A stretch of DNA of 64,000 nucleotides. It comes from an uncultured Gammaproteobacteria bacterium (GTDB taxonomy: Bacteria; Pseudomonadota; Gammaproteobacteria; PS1; Pseudothioglobaceae). Below, piece after piece: positions 14,913-23,488 of the stretch. Within the stretch, counting starts at the first letter, position 1. The number at the start of each line of letters is the position of its first letter. The stretch covers positions 62,001 to 126,000 of the forward strand of contig CACDVH010000003.1 in assembly GCA_902556205.1 (NCBI GenBank), read 5' to 3'. The notes beneath the pieces were generated by a model that was given only the letters and a program-made list of their open reading frames with translations, was not told the DNA's origin and made no database searches. Made by a program: the position numbers and the translations under genes.

Positions 14913-17093
14913 ATGGAAATTAAGGAACAAAACTTAATAAAAGATAATACTTCTGATGATTCAGGCGCATTAAAGACTTTTCCTGGTGAGCTGTATGTAA
15001 AGAATGTTCACAAATCCTTTGGAGTAACTAAAGCACTAGCTAATGTCAGTTTTACTGGTTATTTTGGGGAAATACATGCAATTATTGGTGGAAATGGTTG
15101 TGGAAAAAGTACTCTTGCAAAGGTTTTAGCTGGAGTTTTACCAATCGATTCTGGAAAAGTTTCAATCAAAGGTGCGCATCCCTCTACACCAAAAGAGTCC
15201 CGCAACCTTGGTGTTGCTATGGTATTCCAAGAAGTGCTTGTTGCTGATGAAGCATCAGTAGTTGATAACTTATTTATTGGTGTTGATGGATTTATTACTA
15301 AAAACTTGTCTGATAAAGAAAAGCAAGATAAAGCAAGAGAGCTATTAAGTGAACTTGCTGATGAAGAAATTGATCCATTAATGCCTGCAGGCAACTTACC
15401 TCTAAGTATCAAAGCTTGGATTACTATTGCTAGAGGATTATTAAGAGAGCCTGACGTACTAATTCTGGATGAGTCTACCGCTGCCTTAGATTTTGATTCT
15501 ACTGAAAGACTTTTCGACAAAATGCGCGAATTACGTGATAAAGGCTCAGCAGTTATCATTGTGTCTCACCGAATAGCTGAACTTGTCAGAATTAGCGATC
15601 GCTGCACAGTTATGCGTGATGGTATTGATGTCGGAGTTTTACAAAAAGAAGAGGTGACAGAAAAAAATCTTTTAAGCTTAATGACTGGAAAAGAACAAAA
15701 GAGCGATAGGACTAAAGATGCGGCACATCAAACAAAATATTCTCAAGTTTCTCTTAAAACAACAAATATGCAAGTTTGGTCTGACAGTGAAAAGTCTAAT
15801 TTTGAATTGCGTAAGGGAGAAATCGTTGGAGTTACAGGACTTGATGGACATGGACAAGATGATTTTGTTCGAATTCTAGCTGGTGTAAGTAATGCCTTTG
15901 ATGGTTTCACTGAGGTAAACATTAATCATGGTCATAAGTTCTTCCCAATTCGAAGTCTTGAAGAAGCAATGCAACATGATATTGAGTTTGTTTCAGGCGA
16001 TCGTAAGCGAGAAGGAATTCTTCCAAACCTGAGTATTATTGAGAATTTAGGTATTTCTATGTACCAAAAGTTCAGCAAAATCCCTGGGGTAAGGTTCATA
16101 GACTGGGGCGCTATAAATGATGTTGTTGATTGGGAGGTTGAGCGACTTGCTATTAAAACTGGTCCAAGAGAGAACCTAATTACCTCCTTAAGTGGAGGTA
16201 ACCAACAGAAAGTTATGCTTGGAAGAGCTTTTGCAACTCAGCCCAAGATTTTGATCCTACTTGATCCTGCTAGAGGAATTGACTTAAACACCAAGTTGGA
16301 TCTTTATAAGCAATTAAGAGAGTTTGCTGATGATGGTAATTCAGTAGTCTACATGTCAAGTGAACTCGAAGAGTTTATTGGTTTCTGTTCAAGAGTGGTT
16401 GTATTTCGTGAAGGAAGCATTTTTGAAACCTTTATAGATGAACAAATTAATGCTGATGGCATGCTGGAATCTATGTTCGGACATCGTCAAAATTCTAGTC
16501 CTGAAAAAAAACCCAATAATCAACACACTAATAAAAAAAATGCATCCGTTGAGTTAAAAAATCAAACTCTAAAGAAGCAGTCTGACAATAAAGTGGAGAC
16601 TAAAGTGACAAAACCTAATATAAGCAAATACTTTAACAAAAAAACTGAAAAGATAAGTTCTGCAAGCTCTACAAAGAAAAATTTTTCAGCCAAAGATGAA
16701 GAACAATTTAATAATATTCTGACTTCAACAGAAAAAAATAGCAACAGAAAAAAATATCATCAAAAATTGAAAACTGATCTAAATACAGAAATAAATGAGT
16801 ATTCAGAAAATGATTCAATAAAGTTTGCAAATCTCATTGCCTCTGGAGAGCAGTTAATTAAAAATAAAGGCAAAACTAGCTATCGAAATAATAATGAAGC
16901 TTATACGAACTCTGATGAGGAACTATTTAATAAACACCTGTCATCGACCCAGGATAAAACCAATAAACAAAATGTTGAGGGACGAAAAGAAGAGAATTTA
17001 TCAGATCAAAAAATTAATACGTCTGAATCTAAAACTTTTGAATATAACGAGAAAGATGTAGCACAGTTCGAAAAACTCATGTCAAAAAAATGA
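14913..17093 (+). CDS. Sugar-type ABC ATPase with long repeat-bearing disordered tail
   Basis: The frame is open from a TTG at 14898, but that lies only about six bases after the expected transcription start, so I take the ATG at 14913. Numbering from the TTG, the first ATPase domain spans about 31-260 (Walker A GGNGCGKST, Walker B VLILDESTAALD). The second spans about 290-515 and is degenerate: Walker A is GLDGHGQDD and Walker B is ILLDPARGID, while the signature LSGGNQQKVML is kept. Family members end near residue 520. Here about 200 more residues follow, rich in K, N, S and E and probably disordered, with four copies of a 15-residue motif. The gene heads an operon with two permeases and probably a symporter. 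The binding protein at 6623-7795, which has the same type of promoter, may serve it. Confidence 0.88.
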   Translation: MEIKEQNLIKDNTSDDSGALKTFPGELYVKNVHKSFGVTKALANVSFTGYFGEIHAIIGGNGCGKSTLAKVLAGVLPIDSGKVSIKGAHPSTPKESRNLGVAMVFQEVLVADEASVVDNLFIGVDGFITKNLSDKEKQDKARELLSELADEEIDPLMPAGNLPLSIKAWITIARGLLREPDVLILDESTAALDFDSTERLFDKMRELRDKGSAVIIVSHRIAELVRISDRCTVMRDGIDVGVLQKEEVTEKNLLSLMTGKEQKSDRTKDAAHQTKYSQVSLKTTNMQVWSDSEKSNFELRKGEIVGVTGLDGHGQDDFVRILAGVSNAFDGFTEVNINHGHKFFPIRSLEEAMQHDIEFVSGDRKREGILPNLSIIENLGISMYQKFSKIPGVRFIDWGAINDVVDWEVERLAIKTGPRENLITSLSGGNQQKVMLGRAFATQPKILILLDPARGIDLNTKLDLYKQLREFADDGNSVVYMSSELEEFIGFCSRVVVFREGSIFETFIDEQINADGMLESMFGHRQNSSPEKKPNNQHTNKKNASVELKNQTLKKQSDNKVETKVTKPNISKYFNKKTEKISSASSTKKNFSAKDEEQFNNILTSTEKNSNRKKYHQKLKTDLNTEINEYSENDSIKFANLIASGEQLIKNKGKTSYRNNNEAYTNSDEELFNKHLSSTQDKTNKQNVEGRKEENLSDQKINTSESKTFEYNEKDVAQFEKLMSKK
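16683..17090 (+). repeat. Four copies of a 15-residue motif in the ATPase tail
   Basis: Numbering from the TTG at 14898: FSAKDEEQFNNILTS (596-610), YSENDSIKFANLIAS (635-649), YTNSDEELFNKHLSS (669-683) and YNEKDVAQFEKLMSK (716-730). Kept positions are an aromatic first residue, Asp at 5, Phe at 9 and aliphatic residues near 12-13, with Ser usually at the end. The spacers differ in length and sequence. This looks like repeated short binding motifs in a flexible tail. The last copy forms the very C-terminus. Confidence 0.75.
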
Positions 17094-17139
17094 ATGAGAA
17101 ATCGTAATGAAAAATTAGTCTTAAATACCAACCAAAACA

Positions 17140-19329
17140 ATGGAATTAATTGAAAAACAAAAATCAAATTCAAGCCCAAGTACCTATCTCATAGTTCCGA
17201 TAGTTATTTTCTTTTTGCTTTTGATATTTGCCACACTCAGAGGACCATACTTGGTCTCAAGTACTGGTTTCGGGGGGCTCATTATCGTAGTAACTCCTCT
17301 AATTTTAGCTACTTATGCATTAACTATAATCGTAATGGCTGGGCGTGCCAGTGTCGATTTATCAATTGGCCCATTACTTAGTTTTATTAATGTTGGAATG
17401 ATTCAGTTGATAGGCTTAGGTTTCATGGATTCTCCAATTGCTCTTTTCTTATATGCAATTGGTGTTGGAGTTGCCTATCAAGTATTAATGGCTCTGATTA
17501 TTGTTTTTGTTAGAGTGCAACCCATTATTGTTTCACTGAGTGGTTATCTATCTTTGGTTGGCTTGAATCTTATTATAATGCCTCGTCCTAGTGGACTAGC
17601 ACCAGACTGGATGTATGATTGGGGCGCAGGTATTAATATTGTTTCACCCGTTTTAATCATATTAATTATAGCAACAGCAGCATGGTATTTGCTTGCTCAA
17701 ACTGCTTTTTGGGGTAATTTAAAAATGATGGGGTCAGATGAGCGAGCTGCCTATACAAGTGGTGTTAATGTTAACCTGGTTCGAATTGTAGCTCATGCAA
17801 TTGGTGGAGTTTATGCCGGACTTGCAGCTATAACTTTCACTTCATTAATTAGTTCTGGTGATCCTTCACAAGGTACGACCTACACTCTAATGGCTGTTAC
17901 AGCCCTTGTACTGGGAGGTGCAAGTTTAGCTGGTGGTCGGGGTAGCGCCTTTGGAGCATTACTTGGCTCACTTAATATTTTCTTAATTACCTATGCACTC
18001 TCTACGTTTAACTTTGGCAAGATGCAAGCCTTTGTAACTGATATGTCATATGGACTTATGTTAGTTGTTTCACTTTTAATTAGTCTTGCCATACCATTAC
18101 TCCAAAAACGTGCTCGAGGGTTATCTCCCGGATTGGTATTCTTAGTTCTTGGAATAATTACAGCTGGGGTAATGGTTCATGCATCAATGGACCAGTCAAT
18201 GGGTGTTAAAAGATTTGCAGCAGCTAAAGCTTCAACTGGGTCAGATGATGCACTTTCAGCAGGCACAATTATTTTATTTTTAGTTGTTGGAATAGCAGTT
18301 ATCTCTTATATTGTAAGAACATTATTCAAATATATTAGTGCGCCGATGGTTGGGTTTGTTATTGTATTAATAGTAACTACTTTAGGTTTGATTTTTAACC
18401 CAGAAGCTCCAACTGATTCAGCTTTAATATCATCAAATATAAAAACTATTGGAGCAGATTATTACTCTATGAGTGTATTTGGTTTAGAGTCAATTTCTCA
18501 ATCACAATACTTTTCTTTTAATGCTCTTACTAACTCGACCTATACAATAATTGGAATTATTGGTGTAGTTTTATTAACATCACTAATTATCCTTATTATG
18601 CTTCCTGAAACTAAGGTTCAGACTAAAAGAACTTCAACAATTTTATTTATTTGCACAATACCGATTATTGCAGTTGGTGGGTTGTTCTTTGAGAACGCAA
18701 ATCAAGGCTATTTAGCTAGCAATTTTTCTGGTGAAACTTACGCTATTCTTTTGGTTGCTGCACTACTATTTATTATTACTATTCCGATGGTAAAAAACAA
18801 ATTCAACAACATTAACAATTTGTTTATAGGGGCTATATCTATATTAGCTTTAATTGTTATGTATTTCTTTGCAACTGATAGCACTCCTATGCATGAGGTT
18901 GCAAACGGTAGCATTGTAGTTGCAGGCAAGGTGCTAAATGCTCAGCTTCCTATTATCCCAACAGGAATAGAGCCTATAGCAGCCAAGATTATCGAATACA
19001 GTGCTCCAATGAGAGTCATGAATGAATCTAAAGGACTAAATATTGTTTCGGAGATTGCCTATTGCGCTTTCATGGTCGTTTTACTTCATATATTTTTACG
19101 TCTTGCAATGGGTGAAACTAGCTTTAAAAGCTTTTGGAAATACTGGTATATACCAACCTTTGCTGTAATAGCTTGGGGTGGTCTGTTTTATTCAATAGGG
19201 GTGCCATTATGGCAAATCATTGCTGTCATTGCTATTGCAATTATTTCTGCACCAAATGTGATGCACATAATTAGCACCTACATAATAGGTGAGCACAGAG
19301 ATGACGCTATTAAAAAATGGGAAGGATAA
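17140..19329 (+). CDS. Sugar-type ABC permease fused to a large C-terminal membrane domain
   Basis: 729 residues, twice the normal size. Residues about 1-325 are an ordinary permease of the ribose/branched-chain class: TYALTIIVMAGRASVDLSIG, RVQPIIVSLSGYLSLVG, MMGSDERAAYTSGVNVNLVR and LVLGGASLAGGRGSAFGALLG. Residues about 333-729 add roughly ten more hydrophobic segments with short loops and no motif that I recognise. The gene follows the ATPase after 46 bases and precedes a second permease by 28, so the two probably form a heterodimer over the ATPase. The role of the extra domain is unknown. It could be an accessory for low-energy or unusual substrate entry, or a separate membrane protein that became fused. 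No stop or frame change is seen between the two halves. Confidence 0.85.
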   Translation: MELIEKQKSNSSPSTYLIVPIVIFFLLLIFATLRGPYLVSSTGFGGLIIVVTPLILATYALTIIVMAGRASVDLSIGPLLSFINVGMIQLIGLGFMDSPIALFLYAIGVGVAYQVLMALIIVFVRVQPIIVSLSGYLSLVGLNLIIMPRPSGLAPDWMYDWGAGINIVSPVLIILIIATAAWYLLAQTAFWGNLKMMGSDERAAYTSGVNVNLVRIVAHAIGGVYAGLAAITFTSLISSGDPSQGTTYTLMAVTALVLGGASLAGGRGSAFGALLGSLNIFLITYALSTFNFGKMQAFVTDMSYGLMLVVSLLISLAIPLLQKRARGLSPGLVFLVLGIITAGVMVHASMDQSMGVKRFAAAKASTGSDDALSAGTIILFLVVGIAVISYIVRTLFKYISAPMVGFVIVLIVTTLGLIFNPEAPTDSALISSNIKTIGADYYSMSVFGLESISQSQYFSFNALTNSTYTIIGIIGVVLLTSLIILIMLPETKVQTKRTSTILFICTIPIIAVGGLFFENANQGYLASNFSGETYAILLVAALLFIITIPMVKNKFNNINNLFIGAISILALIVMYFFATDSTPMHEVANGSIVVAGKVLNAQLPIIPTGIEPIAAKIIEYSAPMRVMNESKGLNIVSEIAYCAFMVVLLHIFLRLAMGETSFKSFWKYWYIPTFAVIAWGGLFYSIGVPLWQIIAVIAIAIISAPNVMHIISTYIIGEHRDDAIKKWEG

Positions 19330-19357
19330 ATAATGGGTATGCTAATCATCAAGAGGC

Positions 19358-20788
19358 ATGAAAGTGGAAAATAGAAGAATGGGAAAAGCTGCTTTCTCTT
19401 TTTATAAGTGGCTTGGATTCATTATTGCTGTTATTATTTCAGGCATTAGTGCTGTGCTTGGTTATATTGATAATACTCCTTCTCAATTAATCATCCTTTA
19501 TACAGTTGCAATTTTTGGCTCTATCCTCTGGGGATGGTACCACCTCTCAGTCAGATGGCAATTCAAAGAAGATCAGGATGAAAAAAGTACTTTATCCACT
19601 GAAGATTCAACTCAAGAAATATTAGATGATAGTGAACATCATGAAAGCTATATTAGTTATCTGATTAAAAGTAATAAGTTCGCAATTATTGGAATTTTAG
19701 CAATGATTATTGCTTTTGTTGCACTAGCATTTGCAATGGATAATTTTTTTGAGTGGAAAAATGTTCTTACACTCGTTGTATTTTTCTTAACATTACTAGT
19801 CCTGATTATCACAAACTCTGTTGCCAAAAATAATAAGAGTGCAATGATGGGTTTAGCTGTTCTGATTGGACTTTTTATTATGGGTTCATTGATTGTTGAT
19901 GGATTTATCTCAACTTTAAATCTTAAATCAATGCTACTTTTTGCATCATTCCTTGGACTGGCATGCATTGGCCAAACCCTTGTGGTTCTTCTAGGGGGTT
20001 TAGACTTATCAGTAAGTTTTGTGATAGGTGCTGCAAATATTGGCTTAATGTACTTAATCAATCTTGGCCTTCCTCCATGGATTTGTATTATCGCTGTATT
20101 AATGGTTGGAATTGGTGTAGGACTTATCAATGGCTTGTTAAGTTTTCGACTTCAAGGGCAAGCCTTAATATTAACTCTGGGTGTTGGTTTTGTTGTTACT
20201 GGTTTAGTCCAAGCCTTAACAACTATTGGCTCTGATTTTGGTGGAAGTGTTTTTGGAGTTGTTCCTAAATGGTTATCCAATATTGCAGCTGCAAATGGAA
20301 CTTTTTTGGGCATTAGTATCCCTCCAGTTGTGATTATCTGGGTTGTTCTTTCAATACTATTAATAGTTGCACTGAAAAATACAACTTGGGGGAGAAACTT
20401 GTATGCTGTAGGTGGAAATCGCACTTCAGCTGCACGTTTATCAATCTCTGAACGTACCTACTGGGTAGGGGTATTTACAATTGGTGGCTTTATTTCAGCA
20501 TTAACAGGGATTCTTCTTCTTGGATGGAGTGGCGGTGGTTTTGTTGGCGTTGGAGGCCCTTACCTATTTCAAACAATAGCAGCTGTTGTTGTTGGAGGAA
20601 CTTCATTATTAGGTGGAAAAGGTGGATATGGTTTCACAGTTATAGGTGTTTTAGTTCTTCAGGTACTTTCTTCTTTCCTTGTTGGTATTGGGTTGAGTTA
20701 TGAAGGACAACAATTTGTATTTGGACTACTTATTCTTCCAATGGTCGCTTTATATGCAAGATCCCCTCATATAAGAACACAAATATAG
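19358..20788 (+). CDS. Sugar-type ABC permease with N-terminal membrane extension
   Basis: 476 residues against about 330 for the family. The normal permease begins near residue 170 (FASFLGLACIGQTLVVLLGG, then LDLSVSFVIGAANIG) and carries the coupling loop YAVGGNRTSAARLSI and the GGTSLLGGKGGYGFTVIG loop. The first 165 residues hold about four extra membrane segments and an acidic soluble stretch (about 70-98, rich in E, D, S and H). A ribosome site AGAGG precedes the ATG. It is the likely heterodimer partner of the fused permease just upstream. Both permeases and the ATPase of this operon are enlarged beyond family size, which suggests the additions work together. Confidence 0.87.
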   Translation: MKVENRRMGKAAFSFYKWLGFIIAVIISGISAVLGYIDNTPSQLIILYTVAIFGSILWGWYHLSVRWQFKEDQDEKSTLSTEDSTQEILDDSEHHESYISYLIKSNKFAIIGILAMIIAFVALAFAMDNFFEWKNVLTLVVFFLTLLVLIITNSVAKNNKSAMMGLAVLIGLFIMGSLIVDGFISTLNLKSMLLFASFLGLACIGQTLVVLLGGLDLSVSFVIGAANIGLMYLINLGLPPWICIIAVLMVGIGVGLINGLLSFRLQGQALILTLGVGFVVTGLVQALTTIGSDFGGSVFGVVPKWLSNIAAANGTFLGISIPPVVIIWVVLSILLIVALKNTTWGRNLYAVGGNRTSAARLSISERTYWVGVFTIGGFISALTGILLLGWSGGGFVGVGGPYLFQTIAAVVVGGTSLLGGKGGYGFTVIGVLVLQVLSSFLVGIGLSYEGQQFVFGLLILPMVALYARSPHIRTQI

Positions 20789-20817
20789 AGGAAATTTCTA
20801 TCTAAAGGAGAATGGAG

Positions 20818-20859
20818 ATGTCATCAAAAAACTATTTAAGAAGGAAGAAAAATGACTGA
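20818..20859 (+). CDS. Possible 13-codon leader peptide before the symporter gene
   Basis: An ATG preceded by AAGGAG at a 7-base distance opens a 13-codon frame (MSSKNYLRRKKND) whose stop overlaps the symporter start (ATGACTGA). The placement suggests translational coupling. The peptide is very basic and has no membrane segment, so it may be only a ribosome-loading device or chance. Confidence 0.3.
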   Translation: MSSKNYLRRKKND

Positions 20860-22783
20860 AGTAGTTAATTGGATATTTATTTTTCTTGGACTATACTGGG
20901 CTTTTTGTTTATTTTGGGGTGTCCGTGCAGGCAAACAAATAGTAACAACTGATGATTTTTTTCTGTCTAACAGAAATATATCTCCATGGGTTTTTGCACT
21001 TGCTGCAACAGCAATTTCTTTTTCTGGATGGATATTTATTGCACACCCGGGGCTAGTGTTTAGAGATGGCTTTCAATTTGCAAATACTTCATTTATTGCT
21101 ATTACAGTAGCAATTTCTGGAGTTGTTTTACTTAAAAGACAATGGATGTTAGGAAAACGTTTTGGGTATACCACTTCAGGAGAAATGCTTTCAGCCTACT
21201 ATAAAAGTGATGGTTTAAGAATTATCTCAGTTGGAATTGCTCTTCTATTCGGAATACCTTTTGTAGCAATGTTATTTGGTGCCTCAGGTTTTCTAATTAG
21301 TGAATTAACAAATGGAATGTTATCAAGAAATTTTGCCATGTGGGTTTTATCAGGCTTTGTACTTTTATATTCAATTATGGGTGGAATGCAAGCCATTTTA
21401 AAAATTGCAGTGGTACAGTTTGTTTTGTTTGTTTTAGGAATGGTATTGCTAGGCTTATTTGCTTTAGAGCTAGTTGGCAATTTTGATCAACTGAACCAAG
21501 GGCTTGCAAGTATTTCAAAGGATGTTTCAAGTCACTTAGGAGAAACCAAAGGGATGGGAGGGGGTAACTTCCCAGGATACTTTGCAATTCCTGGTGTCAT
21601 TCAGTTTACTGATGGTATAGGTATTGAAATACCAAAAGGTGGGCCATGGACATCAATAATGATATTAACCTTTGTACTTTCGGTTATGGGCATCCAATCT
21701 TCACCTGCATTTACTATGCTTGGGTTTACGAGTCGATCCCCTAAAGGTTTTGCCATTCATCAAATTTGGGGGGCTGCTGCAGTTGTAGGATTTATTTTGT
21801 TTATATTCTCAATTCTAATAGGTGTAAGCGCAAATCTTCTGGGTGCAAATGCTGCTGTTAACGAAGCTGGTCTTGCAATTGCAAATTACCTACCTGAAAT
21901 TTCAAAAGAACAGCATACTGAATTAGTAATTCAATTTATTAAACTTTTAGGAAATAGTTCGCCCTGGTTAGTTGGTTTTCTTGCTGTCTGTGCAATTGCT
22001 TCTCTTCAAGCAACAGCTACTTCATTCATGTCAACTACTGGCAATATTTTATCACGAGATATTTATGTTCACTACTTTGACAAAAACTCCAATCAAAAAA
22101 AACAGTTAGGAGCAGCAAGATTGTTTACAGGTTTAGTTTTCTTAAGTGGAATGTTATTAGCTTCTTTCTCAATGGAGGCGACACTCCTCCTTGGTAGTTT
22201 GGCTATAGCATGTTCATTTCAACTATGGCCATCACTGCTTGGAGCTACATGGTTGCCATGGATTACTCGGGGTGGAGCTTCAGCTGGACTGGGTATTGGC
22301 CTTATAGCGGTTATATTGACAGAACCAATTGGACAAAAACTAACAGGGGGTTCATTACCTTGGGGAGTTTGGCCGTGGAATGTACATTCAGCAGTATGGG
22401 GAATGTTTTTTAATGTTGTAATTTGTATGATTGTTTCATTTATGACTTCAAATGATCCTGAAAAAAACCATAGACAGACTTTCCATAACTTTTTTCAAAA
22501 ACATAGCGAAATTAAATCAAGTGACCGTTGGTCAAAACCTATTGGCGCTCTTATATTAATGATTTGGATGTTTTTTGCTATTGGACCAGGATCTGTATTT
22601 GGAAATATGGCTTTTGGTGAGCCCAATATTGGCTTTGATAAGTGGATCTTAGGGATGCCATCTATTTGGGCATGGCAAATAATTTGGTGGGCATTAGGAG
22701 TTGGAACAGTTTGGTTTCTAGCGAATAAATTAAGAATGTCTGTTGAACCAGAAATAGAAATAAAATCTATTACTTCAGATTAA
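20852..22783 (+). CDS. Sodium:solute symporter family (SSS) transporter
   Basis: 643 residues with about 13-14 membrane segments. It begins in the usual way for the family (YWAFCLFWGVRAGKQIVTTD, DFFLSNRNISPWVFALAATA: a hydrophilic loop after helix 1). The core motifs include ISFSGWIFIAHPG, GMQAILKIAVVQF, and AICAIASLQATATSFMSTTGN in the sodium-binding region. SSS proteins import small solutes such as acetate, proline, pantothenate or sugars with sodium. The exact substrate is not readable. It follows the ABC operon after 63 bases with no terminator seen, so it is probably co-transcribed and may take up a related compound with low affinity and high capacity. It is convergent with pyrE. Confidence 0.9.
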   Translation: MTEVVNWIFIFLGLYWAFCLFWGVRAGKQIVTTDDFFLSNRNISPWVFALAATAISFSGWIFIAHPGLVFRDGFQFANTSFIAITVAISGVVLLKRQWMLGKRFGYTTSGEMLSAYYKSDGLRIISVGIALLFGIPFVAMLFGASGFLISELTNGMLSRNFAMWVLSGFVLLYSIMGGMQAILKIAVVQFVLFVLGMVLLGLFALELVGNFDQLNQGLASISKDVSSHLGETKGMGGGNFPGYFAIPGVIQFTDGIGIEIPKGGPWTSIMILTFVLSVMGIQSSPAFTMLGFTSRSPKGFAIHQIWGAAAVVGFILFIFSILIGVSANLLGANAAVNEAGLAIANYLPEISKEQHTELVIQFIKLLGNSSPWLVGFLAVCAIASLQATATSFMSTTGNILSRDIYVHYFDKNSNQKKQLGAARLFTGLVFLSGMLLASFSMEATLLLGSLAIACSFQLWPSLLGATWLPWITRGGASAGLGIGLIAVILTEPIGQKLTGGSLPWGVWPWNVHSAVWGMFFNVVICMIVSFMTSNDPEKNHRQTFHNFFQKHSEIKSSDRWSKPIGALILMIWMFFAIGPGSVFGNMAFGEPNIGFDKWILGMPSIWAWQIIWWALGVGTVWFLANKLRMSVEPEIEIKSITSD

Positions 22784-22815
22784 ACTAAAAAAAGCCTAAT
22801 CATTGCAAATAAACT

Positions 22816-23460
22816 CTAACTAATACCATACTGAGACCTATAGCTCTCTATATCATTTAGGACCTTTGAGTCGTTGCTTGATCTCAGATAGTCTATGATG
22901 TGTGAAAGATTGATAATACTCAATACTGTCACTCCAAAAACCTGCTCAACCTCCTGGATAGCAGAGAGCTCTCCCTTGCCTTTTTCTTGACGGTCAAGCG
23001 CCACAATGACTCCTTTGGCGTTAGCCCCACAATCATTGATAATATCTTGAGCTTCTCGAATCGCAGTGCCCGCTGTAATGACGTCATCGATGATGAGGAT
23101 GTCTCCCTCTAAGGGATGCCCAACGATGCTACCACCCTCCCCGTGATCTTTTGCCTCTTTTCGATTAAAGCTGTAAGGAATGCTCTGATTAAATCTATCA
23201 TTCAATGCAATAGAGGCAGCAGATGCAAGAGGAATGCCCTTGTAGGCAGGCCCAAACAAAACATCAAACTTAAGACCGCTCGACTCTATGGCCTGGGCAT
23301 AGAATTTTCCAAGCTCAGACAGATGGCTACCTGTATTAAAGAGTCCTGCGTTGAAAAAATACGGACTCACCCTTCCAGACTTGAGAGTAAACTCACCAAA
23401 CTTTAGAACGCCAGTTTCCAATGTGAAGTCTACAAAATCCTTCTGATACTGTTCCATCAA
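22816..23460 (-). CDS. pyrE: Orotate phosphoribosyltransferase
   Basis: 214 residues, normal length. It makes orotidine monophosphate from orotate and PRPP in pyrimidine synthesis. [21 protein letters not shown] is the family start, and the PRPP-binding loop is [17 protein letters not shown] (about residues 121-137). The flexible loop around [17 protein letters not shown] provides catalytic Lys/Asp residues. The gene marks the left edge of a block with clearly higher G+C than the accessory locus beside it. It diverges from the exonuclease gene 28 bases away, so the two start regions share a very short promoter space. Confidence 0.96.
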   Translation of the reverse strand: MMEQYQKDFVDFTLETGVLKFGEFTLKSGRVSPYFFNAGLFNTGSHLSELGKFYAQAIESSGLKFDVLFGPAYKGIPLASAASIALNDRFNQSIPYSFNRKEAKDHGEGGSIVGHPLEGDILIIDDVITAGTAIREAQDIINDCGANAKGVIVALDRQEKGKGELSAIQEVEQVFGVTVLSIINLSHIIDYLRSSNDSKVLNDIESYRSQYGIS

Positions 23461-23488
23461 ATATTCCTAAACAATTAAAATGAGAGCA

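Noticed and set aside
15059-15559. 166-residue minus-strand frame opposite the second ABC ATPase
   Set aside because: Ser/Leu-rich antisense of a conserved ATPase domain, without a ribosome site or family match.
19657-20130. 157-residue minus-strand frame opposite the second permease
   Set aside because: It lies wholly inside the permease gene on the opposite strand, and its Thr/Ile/Pro-rich content is what antisense of membrane helices gives.
1-22815. Genomic island borders (integrase, direct repeats, tRNA target)
   Set aside because: No integrase, transposase, tRNA gene or flanking repeat was seen at either side, so no mobile-element feature is claimed.
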